Shown: positions 4,824 through 5,846 of the stretch, one piece after another | Numbering within the stretch: position 1 is the first letter of the stretch | Layout: each line of letters opens with the position of its first letter | Source: CF-13 sp035279665 | GTDB lineage: Bacteria > Chloroflexota > Dormibacteria > CF-121 | Direction: 5' to 3' | Length of the DNA: 5,846 bases | Assembly: GCA_035279665.1 (NCBI GenBank) | Contig: DATEHI010000145.1 | Coordinates: 1 to 5,846 of the forward strand | Made by a program: the position numbers and the translations under genes | Notes under the pieces: generated by a model | What the model was told of the DNA's origin: nothing | Database searches by the model: none | What the model saw: the letters and a program-made list of their open reading frames with translations, nothing else

Positions 4824-5846
4824 GATCGGTCCAGGGCCTTGACATCGCGGCCGCCAATCAGCGCGAGCGTCAGATCGATCTCGGCGATCAGGTTGCGGAT
4901 GACGCGCTCCACGCCGGTCTGGCCCGCGACCGCCAGACCGAAGACATAGGGCCGGCCCAGCAGGACGGCGTTCGCGCCCAGAGCGAGCGCCTTGAGGACG
5001 TCGGCGCCGCGCCGGATGCCGCTGTCCATCAGCACCACCGCGTTGTCTCCCAGCGCCTCGCGCACCTCCACCAGCGCATCGAGCGCTGCGACGGCCCCAT
5101 CCACCTGCCGGCCACCGTGGTTGGAAACGACGACGCCCTGAAAGCCGGCGTCGAGGACGCGCCGTGCGTCGTCGGCGCGCAGGACGCCCTTGGCGAGCAA
5201 GGGGAGGCGGGTCCGATCACGGAGCCATGCGAGGTCGTCCCAGCGCAGGCCCAGGTTGGAGAACATCCCCACCATGGCCGCTCCCGCGCCCCGCGGATCC
5301 ACTTCCGGCGAAACCGAAAGGCGCGAACGGAACACCCGGTCGCTGGTGAATTGGCCGATGCCCTCCCCGAGGATGAACGGCAGGTACTGGTTTGCGAGAT
5401 CCCGAACGCGCCAGCCCAGCTGCAGCGTGTCCAGGGTCAGGACGATTGCGCTATAGCCGGCCGCCTCCGCCCGGTGCACAAGGCTGGCCACCACCTCGCG
5501 GTCGTTCACCCAATAGAGCTGATACCAGCGCGGCGCCGCGCCCATCGCCTCGGCGATCGCCTCCATCGGTGATGAGGCTGCGGTACTAACGACCCATGGA
5601 ACGCCTGAGGCCGCGGCGGCACGGGCGACCGCGAGGTCGCCGTCAGAACGGGCGGCGGCGAGCACGCCCACCGGCGCGAGAAAAAACGGCGCCGGCGACG
5701 ACGTACCGAGCACGGTGACGTGGAGATCCCGCTGCTGGTTGCCGGCGAGCATCGCGGGACGCAAACGCCAGCGCGCGAAGGCGTCCAGGTTGGCCCGCAT
5801 CGTCGACTCGCCGCCGGCACCGCCGGCGATGTAGTCGAAGGGGCCG
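4802..5846 (-). CDS. FMN-dependent alpha-hydroxyacid oxidase/dehydrogenase, lactate-2-monooxygenase-like (5' end outside window)
   Basis: A TIM-barrel flavoenzyme that oxidises an L-2-hydroxyacid; 347 residues are visible and roughly the first 40-60 are missing. The frame runs through the right edge, with conserved FDYIAGGAGGE before the first in-window ATG at 5800, so that ATG is not the start. In visible-fragment numbering: Tyr5 (FDYIAGG, substrate Tyr), APVGV (57-61), STAAS (87-91, FMN), QLYW with Tyr111, LTLDT (136-140) then GWRVRD with Arg146/Arg148, Lys219 in LLAKG, catalytic His243 and Arg246 in SNHGGRQVDGA, DSGIRRGADVLKALALGA (274-291), and LGRP (296-299). The stretch LQLGWRVRDLANQYLPF and the DSGIR variant of the usual DGGIR fit the lactate-2-monooxygenase branch better than glycolate oxidase or L-lactate dehydrogenase. 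True substrate and electron acceptor are unknown. It overlaps the next gene by 22 bp, placing it upstream in the same transcript. Confidence 0.92.
   Translation of the reverse strand, partial: GPFDYIAGGAGGESTMRANLDAFARWRLRPAMLAGNQQRDLHVTVLGTSSPAPFFLAPVGVLAAARSDGDLAVARAAAASGVPWVVSTAASSPMEAIAEAMGAAPRWYQLYWVNDREVVASLVHRAEAAGYSAIVLTLDTLQLGWRVRDLANQYLPFILGEGIGQFTSDRVFRSRLSVSPEVDPRGAGAAMVGMFSNLGLRWDDLAWLRDRTRLPLLAKGVLRADDARRVLDAGFQGVVVSNHGGRQVDGAVAALDALVEVREALGDNAVVLMDSGIRRGADVLKALALGANAVLLGRPYVFGLAVAGQTGVERVIRNLIAEIDLTLALIGGRDVKALDRSWITLRP

Noticed and set aside
4802..5846. Mycofactocin-type assignment (MftD) for the flavoenzyme, suggested by nearby TetR and SDR genes
   Set aside because: No mycofactocin precursor, radical SAM or other mft gene is visible, and the local motifs fit the lactate-2-monooxygenase branch better.

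Overview
The window is a GC-rich bacterial segment. It carries seven genes, all on the minus strand, tightly packed, with short overlaps and no gene-free stretch over about 110 bases. The dense GC-ending codons, the MaoC/FAS1-like dehydratase pair, the lactate-2-monooxygenase-like flavoenzyme and the (near-)leaderless promoters would fit an Actinomycetota or Chloroflexota (Thermomicrobia-like) genome. This is an inference from style; no ribosomal or marker gene is present to fix the taxon. There are no RNA genes, IS elements, CRISPR arrays or phage genes.

Layout in the direction of transcription (right to left). From 5846 to 1716 lies a probable five-gene operon. It starts with an FMN-dependent 2-hydroxyacid oxidase (5' end outside the window). 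A FAS1-like/MaoC-N dehydratase subunit follows, overlapping it by 22 bp. Next is a catalytic MaoC-type hydratase (4-bp ATGA overlap), then a short-chain dehydrogenase (4-bp ATGA overlap), then a type-B carboxylesterase (12-bp gap between the stop and a strong GGAGG site's ATG region; 14 bases from stop to ATG). After about 100 bases holding a perfect 13-bp palindrome and a possible promoter comes an animal-type haem peroxidase (1614 to 262). After another 52 bases comes the 5' part of a TetR-family regulator (209 to the left edge). It has a near-consensus promoter (TTGACA-17-AATAAT) whose -10 is embedded in an inverted repeat ending one base before the ATG.

How the genes may work together. 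The MaoC hydratase pair plus an SDR with MFE-2-like features suggests an (R)-specific hydratase / (3R)-hydroxyacyl-CoA dehydrogenase module, i.e. steps 2 and 3 of beta-oxidation or their reversal, made from separate polypeptides. The carboxylesterase could release an acid from an ester, and the flavoenzyme would oxidise a 2-hydroxyacid. Together they look like a catabolic cassette for an ester- or hydroxy-substituted carboxylic acid, but no CoA ligase, acyl-CoA dehydrogenase or thiolase is visible here, so the substrate is unknown. The peroxidase is notable because both acidic residues that ester-link haem in mammalian peroxidases are replaced (Ala and Val).

Most distinctive observations: the leaderless, apparently autoregulated TetR promoter; the peroxidase with no haem-linking acids; the split MFE-2-like module with a degenerate partner subunit; and the unusual grouping of a 2-hydroxyacid oxidase with these genes. 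None proves a wholly new system.
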